Source: Rhizorhabdus dicambivorans (GTDB taxonomy: Bacteria > Pseudomonadota > Alphaproteobacteria > Sphingomonadales > Sphingomonadaceae). Taken from it: a stretch of 64,000 bases of DNA. The stretch covers positions 186,001 to 250,000 of the forward strand of contig NZ_CP023449.1 in NCBI RefSeq assembly GCF_002355275.1. The letters are read 5' to 3'. Shown in pieces: positions 47,480-56,738 of the stretch. Numbering within the stretch: the first letter of the stretch is position 1; each line of letters starts with the position of its first letter. The translations under genes were made by a program, and so were the position numbers. The notes below the pieces were generated by a model. It was not told where the DNA came from. It worked only from the letters and a program-made list of their open reading frames with translations, and ran no database searches.

Positions 47480-47614
47480 CCGCGGCACAAACCCCCGAAG
47501 CCGGAAGACTAACGACGCTTTCGGGCGGCGGCCAGCCTTTTTATGTTGCACTGCGCCATAATATTTTGACGCGACCGCACATCTGGTGCCATGGTCCTCC
47601 CCAAGGGGGTGCCC

Positions 47615-48271
47615 ATGCCGCAAGCCGTCCTGACGATTTCAAGCCGCAACTATGGTTCCTGGTCGCTGCGGGGCTGGCTGCTCTGCCGCCTCGCCGGGCT
47701 CGACGTGATCGAGGAGATGGTGCCGATCGACGCGCCGGGCCAGCGCGCCGAGCTGCTGCTGCTCTCGCCATCGGTGCTGGTGCCCCGGCTGACCCATGAG
47801 GGGGCGAGCGTGTGGGACACGCTCGCCATCGCCGAATATTGCAACGAGCGCTTTCCCGAGGCGGGGCTCTACCCCGCCGACACGCTGGCCCGCGCCCATT
47901 GCCGCTCGATCTCGGGCGAGATTCATTCGGGTTTCCACAATCTGCGCTCGGCGCTGCCGATGAACCTGAGGGCGCGACACGAGAGCTTCCGCATCTTCGC
48001 GGGGGCAAAGCCCGATATCGAGCGCATCCAGGCGATCTGGCGCGACTGCATGGAACGCTATGGCGGCCCCTGGCTGTTCGGGGCCAAGCCCACGGTCGCC
48101 GATGCGATGTTCGCGCCGGTCGCGGCCCGGTTCACCAGCTATGCGGTGCCGCTCGATCCGGTCTGCCAGGCCTATGTGAAGACGATTCTCGACTGGCCGC
48201 TGATGCAGGAGTGGACGAAGGCCGCATTGGCCGAGCCCGAGGAAGTCGAAGAGCTGGACGCGGAGTTCTAA
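47615..48271 (+). CDS. Glutathione S-transferase family protein
   Basis: 218 aa from ATG 47615, preceded by AAGGGGG; ATG 47591 is less well placed. The N-terminal thioredoxin-like domain starts LTISSRNYGSWSLRGWLLCR with the likely Ser for glutathione activation, then VPRLTHEG and VWDTLAIAEYCNERFPEAGL. The C-terminal helical domain has FGAKPTVADAMFAPVAARFT. It may conjugate or reduce with glutathione; substrate unknown. Divergent from phaZ with a ~135-nt promoter gap. Confidence 0.85.
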   Translation: MPQAVLTISSRNYGSWSLRGWLLCRLAGLDVIEEMVPIDAPGQRAELLLLSPSVLVPRLTHEGASVWDTLAIAEYCNERFPEAGLYPADTLARAHCRSISGEIHSGFHNLRSALPMNLRARHESFRIFAGAKPDIERIQAIWRDCMERYGGPWLFGAKPTVADAMFAPVAARFTSYAVPLDPVCQAYVKTILDWPLMQEWTKAALAEPEEVEELDAEF

Positions 48272-48295
48272 AAATGGGCTAGGCATGGAAAGACG

Positions 48296-49300
48296 CTAAC
48301 CCCGCTCCCCCAGCCCCCGCTCCCACGCCAGCGCGTGCGCGACGATCGTGTCGAGATCGTCCAGCTTCGGCCGCCATGGGGTCGTCGCCAGGATGCGGGC
48401 ATTGTCGGCGATCAGCGCGTCGGGGTCGCCGGCGCGGCGCGGTTCCATGCGGCGGACGATCGAGCCACCGGAGATGCGGTCGACCGAAGCGAGCACCTCG
48501 AGCACCGAGAAGCCCCGGCCATAGCCGCAGTTCATGACATGGCTGCGCGCCGGATCGGCGATCAGCGTGTCGAGCGCGTGGAGATGCGCGTCGGCGAGGT
48601 CGGTGACGTGGATATAGTCGCGCACCCCGGTGCCGTCGGGGGTCGCATAGTCGGTGCCGAACACCGCCACCTCGGCACGCTTGCCCAGCGCCGCCTCGAC
48701 CGCGACCTTGATCAGATGGGTGGCCCCGGCGGTCGACTGGCCGGTGCGGCCCTGCGGATCGGCGCCCGCGACGTTGAAGTAGCGCAGGGCGCAATAGTTG
48801 ATCGGATGGGCGAAGGCGACGTCCTTGAGCATCGCCTCGGTCATCAGCTTCGACATGCCATAGGGATTGATCGGCACGGTCGGCATGTCCTCACGCACCG
48901 GGATGCTGTCGGGGATGCCATAGGTCGCGGCGGTCGAGGAGAAGATGAAATGCCTGGCCCCGCCCTTCACCGCGCTCTCGATCAGGCTGCGGCTGTTGGC
49001 GGTGTTGTTGCGATAATATTTGAGCGGGTCGGACACCGATTCGGGCACCACCACCGATCCCGCGAAATGGAGGATCGCGCCGATCCCGTCCTCCGCCAAT
49101 ATCCTCGCGACCAGCGCCTCGTCGGCGATGTCGCCTTCATGGAAGCGCGCGCGGGCGTCGACCGCCCAGCGGAAGCCGGTGACGAGATTGTCGATCACCG
49201 AAACGTCCCAGCCCGCATCGAGCAGGGCCAGCACCGCATGGCTGCCGATATAGCCCGCGCCACCGGTGACGAGGACGGCGAAGGGTTTCGCTGTGGTCAT
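48296..49300 (-). CDS. galE: UDP-glucose 4-epimerase
   Basis: 334 aa extended SDR. NAD motif GGAGYIGSHAVLALL from residue 13, ILHFAGSVVVPESVSDPLKY, catalytic Ser/Thr and Tyr-Lys in FSSTAATYG and NPYGMSKLM, and RYFNVAGADPQGRTGQ. It interconverts UDP-glucose and UDP-galactose for envelope polysaccharides. It converges with the GST gene with a 24-nt gap. Confidence 0.94.
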   Translation of the reverse strand: MTTAKPFAVLVTGGAGYIGSHAVLALLDAGWDVSVIDNLVTGFRWAVDARARFHEGDIADEALVARILAEDGIGAILHFAGSVVVPESVSDPLKYYRNNTANSRSLIESAVKGGARHFIFSSTAATYGIPDSIPVREDMPTVPINPYGMSKLMTEAMLKDVAFAHPINYCALRYFNVAGADPQGRTGQSTAGATHLIKVAVEAALGKRAEVAVFGTDYATPDGTGVRDYIHVTDLADAHLHALDTLIADPARSHVMNCGYGRGFSVLEVLASVDRISGGSIVRRMEPRRAGDPDALIADNARILATTPWRPKLDDLDTIVAHALAWERGLGERG

Positions 49301-49392
49301 GAGGCTGATTATCCCCGAGGCTCGTTACGGGTCAAACCATGGTGCGCCCGAAAGGCGCCCGACCGTCCCATAAATCCGTCGCCCCGGCTGGC

Positions 49393-50019
49393 TCAGCGCG
49401 GGAACACCGGCACCAGCCCGGCCGCGAAGGCGATCCGCACCGCTTCCGCCACGCTGCGCACGCCGAGCTTGTCCATCAGATTGGCCCGGTAGATCTCCAC
49501 CGTGCGCGGCGAGATATCGAGCTCGAAGGCGATGATCTTGTTGGCCTTGCCGTCGATCAGGCCAAGCAGCACGTCCTTCTCGCGCGGGGTCAGCCGCTCG
49601 ATGCCGTCGCGCGCCTGCTGGATCGCGCTCGCCTCCTTCTCGCGGTCCTCGATCCGCGCGAAGCCGTTGGAGAGCGCGTTCAGCAGCATGCGATTGTCAT
49701 AAGGCTTCTCGATGAAGTCGATCGCACCCGATTTCATCGCCTCGACCGCCACGCCGATATCGCCCTGGCCGGTGAGCAGGATCGTCTCGAAGCGGTCGTC
49801 GAGCTGCTGGAGCTGGCGCAGCACCTCCAGCCCGTTCAGCCCGGGCATGTTGAGGTCCAGCAGCACGCACCCCGTCTCCAGATGGGGCAGCTGGTCCAGG
49901 AAGGCCTCGCCCGAGGCGAAGGACCGGGTGACGAAGCCGCCCGCCACGTCGAGCAGCACCTCCACCGACTGGCGCAGCGCATCGTCATCGTCGACGATGT
50001 AGATGTTCCGGCTTATCAT
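49393..50019 (-). CDS. FixJ-type response regulator
   Basis: 208 aa from ATG 50019, overlapping the kinase stop by 1 nt (TGATG). Receiver domain with acidic pocket VDDDDA (9-14), phosphoacceptor Asp55 in VLLDLNMPG and Lys105 in FIEKPYDN. The C-terminal LuxR/GerE HTH reads RLTPREKDVLLGLIDGKANK then ISPRTVEIYRANLMDKLGV. It would activate transcription when phosphorylated by the adjacent PAS kinase. Targets unknown. Confidence 0.9.
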   Translation of the reverse strand: MISRNIYIVDDDDALRQSVEVLLDVAGGFVTRSFASGEAFLDQLPHLETGCVLLDLNMPGLNGLEVLRQLQQLDDRFETILLTGQGDIGVAVEAMKSGAIDFIEKPYDNRMLLNALSNGFARIEDREKEASAIQQARDGIERLTPREKDVLLGLIDGKANKIIAFELDISPRTVEIYRANLMDKLGVRSVAEAVRIAFAAGLVPVFPR

Positions 50020-52085
50020 CACGCCGCTTCCTCCATCACCGGCAGGGTGAAGCGGAAGACCGCGCCGCCATCGGGCGCCGGGCCGGCCGCGAGCTGGCCG
50101 CCATGCGCCTCCACGATCCGCCGCGATATGGCGAGGCCGAAGCCGAGCCCCTCGCGCTTGGTGGTGGCGAAGGGGCTGAACAGACGCTCCAGCATCTCTG
50201 CCGCGATGCCCGGCCCCGAATCCTGCACTTCGATCTGGATCAAATTGTCTCTCGCCATCTGGGTGGAAATCAAAAGCTCGCGCCGGCCGCCGCCCTGCGC
50301 CGCCATGGCATCGGCGGCGTTGCGGATCAGGTTGACCAGCACTTGCTGTATCTGGATGCGATCGCACAGCACCAGCCGCGATTCGCTCTCGAAATCATAG
50401 CTGAGGCGGATGCCGAAACTGCTGCTGTTGAACAGCGCCAGCGCCGCCGCCTCGCGCACCAGGCTTGGCAGCGCCTCACCGCGCATGTCGGCCTCGCCGC
50501 GCAGGATGAAGGCGCGCAGCCGGCGGATGATCTCCCCCGCGCGCGTCGCCTGCTCGCTCGCCCGCTGGAGCGCGTGGCGGAGCCGGTGCGGATCGGTGGC
50601 GTCGCCGGCGTCGAGCATCAGATCGACCGCGCCCAGGAAATTGACGATCGCCGAAAGGGGCTGGCTCAACTCATGCGCCAGCGCGCCCGCCATCTCGCCC
50701 ATCATGCCCAGGCGGGAGACCTGGGCAAGATCGTTGCTCAGCCGGTGGAAGCGTTCCTCGGTGGCGATGGTCGGCCGCATGTCGCGTCCGAACACGACAT
50801 AGATGCGCGTACCCTCGACCAGCGCATCGCCAACCACGAAGGAGACCGGGACCAGCTCGCCATCGGCGCGGCGCACGGTCACGGGGACCGGCCAGCCACG
50901 CTGCCCGGTGCCCGTGCTATAGTCCTTCAGATCGCGCCGTACCGCGCCGCGGCCGCGCGGATCCTCGATCAGGTCGCCGATCCGGGTCCCGACCAGCGCC
51001 TCGGGCGCGTAGCCCAGCATCTCTCCGGCGGTGGCGCTGCAGGCGCGCACCACGCCGCGCTCGTTGCACACGAACATCGCATCGGGGACGGTGGCGAGGA
51101 TGGCGCGCCGCTCGGCCTCGCCATCACGCAGCGCCTCTTCGCGCTCACGGCGCTCGGTGACGTCGAGATGGGTGCCGAGCAGCCGGATCGGACGCCCCGC
51201 GGGATCGCGGATGATCCGCGCCCAGCCTTCCGCCATGCGCGGCGAGCCATCGGGATAATGGAAGCTGAAATCGAAATGGAGCCGGTCGTCACCACCCTCC
51301 ACCGCACGATCGACGACCTTGCGGATCTGCCGGCTATGCTCGTTCTGCCAATGGTCGGAAGTGGCGCCCTCGGCCGCTCCGCCGAAGAAGCTTTCGCCGG
51401 GGGTCGTCCAGATCGTCCGCCGCTCGATCAGGTCGACCTCATAGATGAAGATGCCCTGGACCGAGACGGCGGTGGCCAGCCGGGCCTCGCTGAGACGCAA
51501 CGCATCCTCGGCGTGGCGCTGCTCGGTCACGTCGGTCACCGCGATCACCGCCGAGCAGCGGCCACCCTCATGCTGGACCAGCTTGACATGGTCGTTGACC
51601 ACCAGCTCATGCCCGTCGCGGTGGCACTCGACCATCTCCTTGCTGATCCGGCCCTCGGCCTTCAGCTGGCGCCACAGGTCGTCGGGCGATTCGCCGGCCT
51701 GGGTGGCCAGCAGATCGCGCCGCATCCGGCCCACCGCCTGGGCGGCGGTCCAGCCGTACAGCTCCTCGCAGCCGCGCGACCAGTGGCGGATCACCCCCTG
51801 GTCGTCGACCACCATGACCGCCGCCAGCTCGACGGCGTCGACCAGCTCGTGCTGGTCGGCCTTCTCGCGCGCGGCCGGGCGGACCCGCCACGACCAGACC
51901 AGCGCGGCCGCGGCGCCGAGCACCGCGAACACCAGCGCGGCGATCTGCGCCGCATCGGCCGCGTCGATCGGCGACGAGATGTAGGCGGCCTCGATGATCG
52001 CCCAGACGATGATCACGACGAACAGCGCCGAAAGACCAAGGGTTCGACGATCGAGCGCCATACGCGGCTGGCCGCGCGGCATCAC
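50019..52085 (-). CDS. PAS-domain sensor histidine kinase (FixL-like)
   Basis: 688 aa. Two TM segments near 17-35 and 47-66, then three PAS domains at about 80-190, 200-312 and 322-436 with PAS-type linkers VTDVTEQR and LDVTERRERE. Dimerisation/His domain with His471 in GALAHELSQPLSAIVNFL, then HATPase with NLIRNAADAM, DSGPGIAAEML and REGLGFGLAISRRIV. The HELSQPL box and FixJ partner are FixL-like, but I cannot confirm haem ligands, so the signal (oxygen, redox or other) is open. Confidence 0.88.
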   Translation of the reverse strand: MMPRGQPRMALDRRTLGLSALFVVIIVWAIIEAAYISSPIDAADAAQIAALVFAVLGAAAALVWSWRVRPAAREKADQHELVDAVELAAVMVVDDQGVIRHWSRGCEELYGWTAAQAVGRMRRDLLATQAGESPDDLWRQLKAEGRISKEMVECHRDGHELVVNDHVKLVQHEGGRCSAVIAVTDVTEQRHAEDALRLSEARLATAVSVQGIFIYEVDLIERRTIWTTPGESFFGGAAEGATSDHWQNEHSRQIRKVVDRAVEGGDDRLHFDFSFHYPDGSPRMAEGWARIIRDPAGRPIRLLGTHLDVTERREREEALRDGEAERRAILATVPDAMFVCNERGVVRACSATAGEMLGYAPEALVGTRIGDLIEDPRGRGAVRRDLKDYSTGTGQRGWPVPVTVRRADGELVPVSFVVGDALVEGTRIYVVFGRDMRPTIATEERFHRLSNDLAQVSRLGMMGEMAGALAHELSQPLSAIVNFLGAVDLMLDAGDATDPHRLRHALQRASEQATRAGEIIRRLRAFILRGEADMRGEALPSLVREAAALALFNSSSFGIRLSYDFESESRLVLCDRIQIQQVLVNLIRNAADAMAAQGGGRRELLISTQMARDNLIQIEVQDSGPGIAAEMLERLFSPFATTKREGLGFGLAISRRIVEAHGGQLAAGPAPDGGAVFRFTLPVMEEAA

Positions 52086-52211
52086 AGGTTCGGCCCGCGT
52101 CTGCGTATCCCCCCCTTTCGGGAACCAGCGGTGTGCAGGGCGCAGAGTAGCATCGCGCTAAATATCGGAAAAGTTGCAGATTTACGGCCTTGAAGCCGCG
52201 GCCGGAGAGCC

Positions 52212-53087
52212 TTAGCTTGGGCGATCCACCGATATCGGCGCACCCGCCATCGCCAGGATCCTGTGCGCCTGGTCGAGATGCAGGCGCTCGACCATCTCGC
52301 CGCCGACCCGGATCGCGCCCTTTCCCGCATTTTCCGGTGCCGCGAAGCCTGCCACCGCCGCCTCGGCCCAGGCGATCTCCTCCGCGTCCGGGCCGAAGCC
52401 GCGATTGGCGATCTCGATCTGGCGGGGATGGATCAGCGTCTTGCCGTCGAAGCCATAGGCCCGCGCCTCCACGCATTGCCGCGCCAGCCCCTCCTCGTCG
52501 TCGAAGGCGTTGTACACGCCGTCGAGGATGGCGAGCCCATGGCCCTTGGCGGCCGCTACCGCGAGCGCCATCATGCCCAGGAAGGGTGTCCGCTCGACCG
52601 TGAGCCTCGCCCCCATCTCCTTGGCGAGGTCGTTGGTGCCCAGCACGAAGGCGCCCGGCCGTGCCGCCATCGCCTCGGCGATCGCGTCGAGGCGGAAGAT
52701 CGCCCGGCTGCTTTCGACCATCGCCCAGAAACCCATGCCGGCCGGCGCATTGGCCATCGCCGCATGATAGCGGCCGACCATGTGGGCATCGCCGACCTTG
52801 GGCGCAAGGATCGCATCGGCGCCCGATGCAGCGGCGGCCTTCAGGTCGTCCTCGGCCCAGGGCGTTCCGAAAGCATTGACCCGGATCACGACCTCCCGGC
52901 CGCCGAAGCCGCCGTCGCGCACCGCCGCCACCGCATTGGCGCGCGCCTCGGCCTTGGCCTCGGGCGCGACGGAATCCTCAAGATCGAGGATCACCACGTC
53001 GCACGGCAGCGACCGCGCCTTCTCGATCGCGCGCGAGTTCGATGCGGGCATGTAGAGTGCGCTGCGGCGCGGGCGGATGGTCATCAT
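52212..53087 (-). CDS. CitE-like HpcH/HpaI-family aldolase/lyase
   Basis: 291 aa from ATG 53087 (GGAG upstream). TIM-barrel fold with RRSALYMPASNSRAIEKARS, DVVILDLEDSVAPEAKAEAR (Mg2+ Asp/Glu), REVVIRVNAFGTPW, ILAPKVGDA, MVESSRAIFRLDAIA, LGTNDLAKEM and KTLIHPRQIEIAN. It matches CitE-like CoA-ester lyases such as malyl-, citramalyl- or methylmalyl-CoA lyase or thioesterase; no citrate lyase alpha or gamma genes are near, so it is not true citrate lyase. It is flanked by two two-component systems. Confidence 0.85.
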   Translation of the reverse strand: MMTIRPRRSALYMPASNSRAIEKARSLPCDVVILDLEDSVAPEAKAEARANAVAAVRDGGFGGREVVIRVNAFGTPWAEDDLKAAAASGADAILAPKVGDAHMVGRYHAAMANAPAGMGFWAMVESSRAIFRLDAIAEAMAARPGAFVLGTNDLAKEMGARLTVERTPFLGMMALAVAAAKGHGLAILDGVYNAFDDEEGLARQCVEARAYGFDGKTLIHPRQIEIANRGFGPDAEEIAWAEAAVAGFAAPENAGKGAIRVGGEMVERLHLDQAHRILAMAGAPISVDRPS

Positions 53088-53095
53088 GCTTCTCC

Positions 53096-53226
53096 AATTC
53101 CTCCCCGGAACGGGGGGACCGTTCGCGAAGCGGATGGTGGAGGGGAATGCGGAACGATGGGCGCTGCGCGCCGCCCCTCCACCGGCTACGCCGGTCCCCC
53201 TCCCCTGCATGGCAGGGGAGGAATTA
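53096..53226. repeat. Dispersed inverted-repeat element, family C, copy 3
   Basis: CTCCCCGGAACGGGGGGACC ... CCCCTGCATGGCAGGGGAGG with inner GGTGGAGGGG / CCCCTCCACC-type arms. It spans the whole gap between the LytTR gene stop and the CitE-like start. Confidence 0.85.
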
Positions 53227-54027
53227 TCAATGCACGAAGCGCGCGACGACCTCGCGGTAGGAGCGGCTGACCTTCACCTGCGCGCCCGAATCGAGCACCA
53301 GGAAACATTCGCCATTGGTGTGCGGCTTGACCTGGCGGACCAGATCGAGATTGACGATGGTCGAGCGGTGGACGCGCTGGAAGCGGCGCGGATCGAGCCT
53401 TTTCTCCAGATCCTTCATCGTCTCGCGCAGGATCAGCGTGTTGTCGCCGGTGTAAATGCACATATAGTCGCCGGCGGCGTCGATCCGCTCGATCGTATCG
53501 ACGTCGACGCGGAAGATCTGCCCGCGATCCTTGATGTTGATCATCTTCTCGAAACGGTTCGAGGCGGGCGCGTCGTCGCTTTCGGAATAGCTGTCGGCCG
53601 CGTCGGGTGCGACCTCGGCAAGCACCTCCTTGAGCCGCCCGACCTCCTCGACGCCCTTCTTCTCCGCCAGCCGCTGGCGGACCCGGTCGAGCGTGTCGGC
53701 CAGCCGCTGCTCGTCGACGGGTTTCAGCAGATAGTCGAGCGCCTGTGCCTGGAAGGCGCGGATCGCGTGATCCTCATAGGCCGTCACGAAGACGAACAGG
53801 GGCGGCTCGACCTCCATCAGCCCCTGGATCACGGAGAAGCCGTCGAACCCCGGCATCTGGATATCGAGGAAGACGAGATCGGGCTTGTGGGTCTTGATCG
53901 CCCGGATGGCTTCGCGGCCGTTCAGGCAGGTTTCGATGATTTCGACATCCTCGTGTGCGGCAAGCCTGAGACGGAGCCCTTGAATGGCAAGCGGCTCGTC
54001 GTCGACGAGAATGGTGCGGATCGTCAT
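53227..54027 (-). CDS. LytTR-family response regulator
   Basis: 266 aa. Receiver domain TILVDDEPLAIQGLRLRL with phosphoacceptor Asp55 in LVFLDIQMPGFDGF and Lys in YLLKPVDEQRL. An Asp/Ser-rich linker follows, then the LytTR DNA-binding domain from about 163 (IFRVDVDTIERIDAAGDYMC to RSYREVVARFVH) with FQRVHRSTIVNL. It overlaps the sensor kinase by 4 nt and is its cognate regulator. Members commonly control cell-wall or uptake genes; target unknown, though dctA lies upstream. Confidence 0.92.
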   Translation of the reverse strand: MTIRTILVDDEPLAIQGLRLRLAAHEDVEIIETCLNGREAIRAIKTHKPDLVFLDIQMPGFDGFSVIQGLMEVEPPLFVFVTAYEDHAIRAFQAQALDYLLKPVDEQRLADTLDRVRQRLAEKKGVEEVGRLKEVLAEVAPDAADSYSESDDAPASNRFEKMINIKDRGQIFRVDVDTIERIDAAGDYMCIYTGDNTLILRETMKDLEKRLDPRRFQRVHRSTIVNLDLVRQVKPHTNGECFLVLDSGAQVKVSRSYREVVARFVH

Positions 54028-55133
54028 GCAATGTCCTTGCGCTGTTTCGCGGTCTGGAAGGGGATGTCGATCACGACTCCGAACCCTTCCTGTCGCTCAG
54101 TCTGGACCTCAAATCGCTGGTCCGTTCCATAAGCCTGCGCCAGTCTGTCGCGAATATTCGCCAAACCGACGCCTGTCGAATAGGTGGGGCGCATCATTCC
54201 ATCGGTCAACCCCGGTCCAGTGTCCGTGACCGTAATGACCAGCCGGCGATCCGGTTCCATGCCGGTCAGCCGTGCCTCGATGCGGATATCGGCGCCCTCC
54301 TCCAGCGGCGTGACCGCATATTTGATCGCATTCTCGACCAGCGGCTGGAGCAGCAGCGAGGGCAGCCGCGCTTCGGATGCCGCCGGGTCGACCTCGAACT
54401 CGGTGCGCAGCCGTTCCTCGAACCGCATCTTCTCGATGTCGAGATACAGCTTCAGCGTCTCGATTTCCTGGGCAAGGCTGACCGTGCCCTCGGGCTCGTT
54501 CGCCAGCGTGTAGCGCAGGAAGGAGGAGAGCCGCGACAGCATCGCGTTGGCGCGCTGGGTCTCCTTCAGCAGCACCAGGGTCGAGATCGAATTGAGCGTG
54601 TTGAACAGGAAATGGGGGTTGAGCTGATAGCGCAGCATGGCGAGCTGGGCCGACGAGGCCTGGCTTTCCAGCCGCTCGACCCGGTCCGACTGCTGTTCCA
54701 GCAGCAGGTAGAAGTTGATCCCGTAATAGAGCGCCGACCAGGCCGCCAGCAGCGCGAAATCGAGCAGGATCGCCCCGAAGAACTGGATGCCCTTGGGCAT
54801 TTCCTGCGGCCGGTAGAAGGTGGCATGCGCCCAGGTCTCGATCGAGGAGAAGACCGCCGCGGCAAGGACCAGGATCAGGATCGACACCGTCCAGGTGATG
54901 ATCGGCTTGAGCGTGATCAGCCGCCGATAGGCCGAGGCCATCAGCAGGGTTAGCGAATAGCCGGTCGCGGTGGTGAGCGCGGTCGGCACGATGAACAGCA
55001 GGCCCATATTGTTGGCCAAACCGCCGAGCGTCCGGAGCACGAAATAGCCGGTCCACCCCGCCGACTGGAGCACCCAGAAGGCATGGTTCTTGTCATCGAA
55101 AAAGGGTTTGGAGCCGAGGAAGGGTATCGCCAT
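54024..55133 (-). CDS. LytS/YehU-type sensor histidine kinase
   Basis: 369 aa. The N-terminal half has about four TM segments (LGGLANNMGLLFIVPTALTT; TWTVSILILVLAAAVFSSIE; FFGAILLDFALLAAWSALYY). The His_kinase domain has His174 in YQLNPHFLFNTLNSISTLVL, then PSLLLQPLVENAIKYAVTPL and DTGPGL with GVGLANIRDRL. No recognisable ligand domain outside the membrane part. Coupled by ATGA overlap to the LytTR regulator. Confidence 0.92.
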   Translation of the reverse strand: MAIPFLGSKPFFDDKNHAFWVLQSAGWTGYFVLRTLGGLANNMGLLFIVPTALTTATGYSLTLLMASAYRRLITLKPIITWTVSILILVLAAAVFSSIETWAHATFYRPQEMPKGIQFFGAILLDFALLAAWSALYYGINFYLLLEQQSDRVERLESQASSAQLAMLRYQLNPHFLFNTLNSISTLVLLKETQRANAMLSRLSSFLRYTLANEPEGTVSLAQEIETLKLYLDIEKMRFEERLRTEFEVDPAASEARLPSLLLQPLVENAIKYAVTPLEEGADIRIEARLTGMEPDRRLVITVTDTGPGLTDGMMRPTYSTGVGLANIRDRLAQAYGTDQRFEVQTERQEGFGVVIDIPFQTAKQRKDIA

Positions 55134-55193
55134 CGGCTCAGGGTCTTACTGGAAAGGGGCGGCGGGTAGAAGGCTTTGCGCGCCAGCCACGAA

Positions 55194-55282
55194 CGTCGCC
55201 CCGGCGGAGGCCGGGGCCGTACCAGCTAAGAGGCGACGGTGTACCATATGCTCGTGGCGGCCCCGGCCTCCGCCGGGGCGAC
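55194..55282. repeat. Dispersed inverted-repeat element, family B, copy 6
   Basis: CGTCGCCCCGGCGGAGGCCG ... CGGCCCCGGCCTCCGCCGGG then GCGAC. It lies between dctA and the sensor kinase gene. Confidence 0.85.
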
Positions 55283-55289
55283 AATGGGC

Positions 55290-56567
55290 TCAGCCCAGGG
55301 CTTCCTTCAGCTTCTCCTGGTCCAGCGCGCCCTCCCAGCGGGCCACCACCACCGTCGCCACCGCGTTGCCGACGAAGTTCGTCAGGCTGCGGCATTCGGA
55401 CATGAAGCGGTCGATCCCCAGGATCAGCGCCATCCCCGCCACCGGCACCGACGGCACGATCGACAGCGTCGCCGCCAGCGTGATGAACCCCGCGCCGGTG
55501 ACACCGGCGGCGCCCTTGGACGACAGCATCGCCACCAGCAGCAGCATGATCTGCTCGCCCAGCGGCAGATCGACGTCGCAGGCCTGGGCGATGAACAGGG
55601 CGGCCAGCGTCATATAGATGTTGGTGCCGTCGAGGTTGAACGAATAGCCGGTCGGCACGACAAGGCCGACGATCGGCTTGGCGCAGCCTGCCCGCTCCAT
55701 CTTCGCCATCAGGTTGGGCAGCGCGCTTTCCGAGGAGGAGGTGCCGAGCACCAGCAGCAGCTCGTCCTTCAGATAGGCGATCAGCCGGTAGATCGAGAAG
55801 CCCGCGATCCGCGCGATGAGGCCCAGGACCACCAGCACGAACCCCAGCGAGGTGAGGTAGAAGCACAGGATCAGCCCGCCCAGATTGGCGAGCGCATCGA
55901 TCCCGAACCTGCCGATGGTGAAGGCCATCGCCCCGAACGCGCCGATCGGGGCCACCTTCATCAAGATGCCGACCAGCCGGAACACCACCAGGGTCAGCCG
56001 CTCCAGCAGGTCGGTGACCGGCGCCGCCCGCTCGCCGACCAGCGACAGCGCAACGCCGAACAGGATCGCGACGAACAACACCTGCAATATCTCACCCTCG
56101 ACCAGCGCCGAAACCGGCGTGGTCGGGATGATCCCCATCAGGAAGCCGGTCAGCGTCTGGTCATGCGCCTTGGCTGCATAATCGGCGATATGACTGGTAT
56201 CGAGCTGGGCGGGGGCGATGTGCATCCCCGCGCCCGGCTGGACGATATTGGCGACCACCAGGCCGACGACCAGCGCCAGCGTCGAGACAGCCAGGAAATA
56301 GCCGAAGGCCTTGATGGCGACCCGGCCGAGATCGCCGAGATGGCTCAGCCCCGCAATACCGGTGACGACGGTAAGGAAGATCACCGGCGCGATGATCATC
56401 TTGACCAGCTTGATGAAGGCATCGCCCAGCGGCTTGAGCTGCGCGCCGATGTCGGGCGCGAGCCAGCCGAGCAGGATGCCGAGCGCGACCGCGACGAGGA
56501 CCTGGGCATAGAGCGAGCGCCAGAAGGGCGGTCGCGTGGCCGGCGCAGCGTCGCTGTCGATGATCAT
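55290..56567 (-). CDS. dctA: C4-dicarboxylate:cation symporter DctA
   Basis: 425 aa from ATG 56567, with GGGGGA upstream. DAACS-family membrane protein: [35 protein letters not shown]-like [20 protein letters not shown], the serine-rich hairpin [18 protein letters not shown], and [20 protein letters not shown]. It imports succinate, fumarate and malate with Na+ or H+. DctA-type serine motif favours dicarboxylates over glutamate. It may be a target of the adjacent LytS/LytTR pair, which is inference. Confidence 0.9.
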   Translation of the reverse strand: MIIDSDAAPATRPPFWRSLYAQVLVAVALGILLGWLAPDIGAQLKPLGDAFIKLVKMIIAPVIFLTVVTGIAGLSHLGDLGRVAIKAFGYFLAVSTLALVVGLVVANIVQPGAGMHIAPAQLDTSHIADYAAKAHDQTLTGFLMGIIPTTPVSALVEGEILQVLFVAILFGVALSLVGERAAPVTDLLERLTLVVFRLVGILMKVAPIGAFGAMAFTIGRFGIDALANLGGLILCFYLTSLGFVLVVLGLIARIAGFSIYRLIAYLKDELLLVLGTSSSESALPNLMAKMERAGCAKPIVGLVVPTGYSFNLDGTNIYMTLAALFIAQACDVDLPLGEQIMLLLVAMLSSKGAAGVTGAGFITLAATLSIVPSVPVAGMALILGIDRFMSECRSLTNFVGNAVATVVVARWEGALDQEKLKEALG

Positions 56568-56582
56568 GGCTCCCCCTTTATC

Positions 56583-56729
56583 GTCGCCCCAGCAAAGGCT
56601 GGGGTCCCTGTCTCTCCGCACCCGAGATGGCATCGCGTGGAAAGACAGACATGGATGCCAGCCTTTCGCCTTCGGCGAAAGTTTATCCCGAGCGCCTGCC
56701 CTGCAGGCAGTCGAGGGGCTGGCATGACG
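56583..56729. repeat. Family A inverted-repeat element, copy 5, with an inserted segment
   Basis: CGTCGCCCCAGCAAAGGCTG ... and GGGGCTGGCATGACG at the far end. Unlike other A copies, the right arm is interrupted after ATGCCAGCCTTTCGC by ~50 bp containing CTTCGGCGAAAG and TATCCCGAGCGCCTGCC...GGCAG, which looks like another repeat unit nested inside. It lies between the TonB receptor stop and dctA. Confidence 0.75.
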
Positions 56730-56738
56730 AAGACATAT

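Noticed and set aside
44636-47512. 958-codon plus-strand frame
   Set aside because: Antisense to the OPT and phaZ genes and crosses the terminator and repeat region; no protein family signals.
52212-53210. CitE-like protein starting at 53210
   Set aside because: The extra N-terminal codons lie in a family C repeat; ATG 53087 has a good SD and the conserved start.
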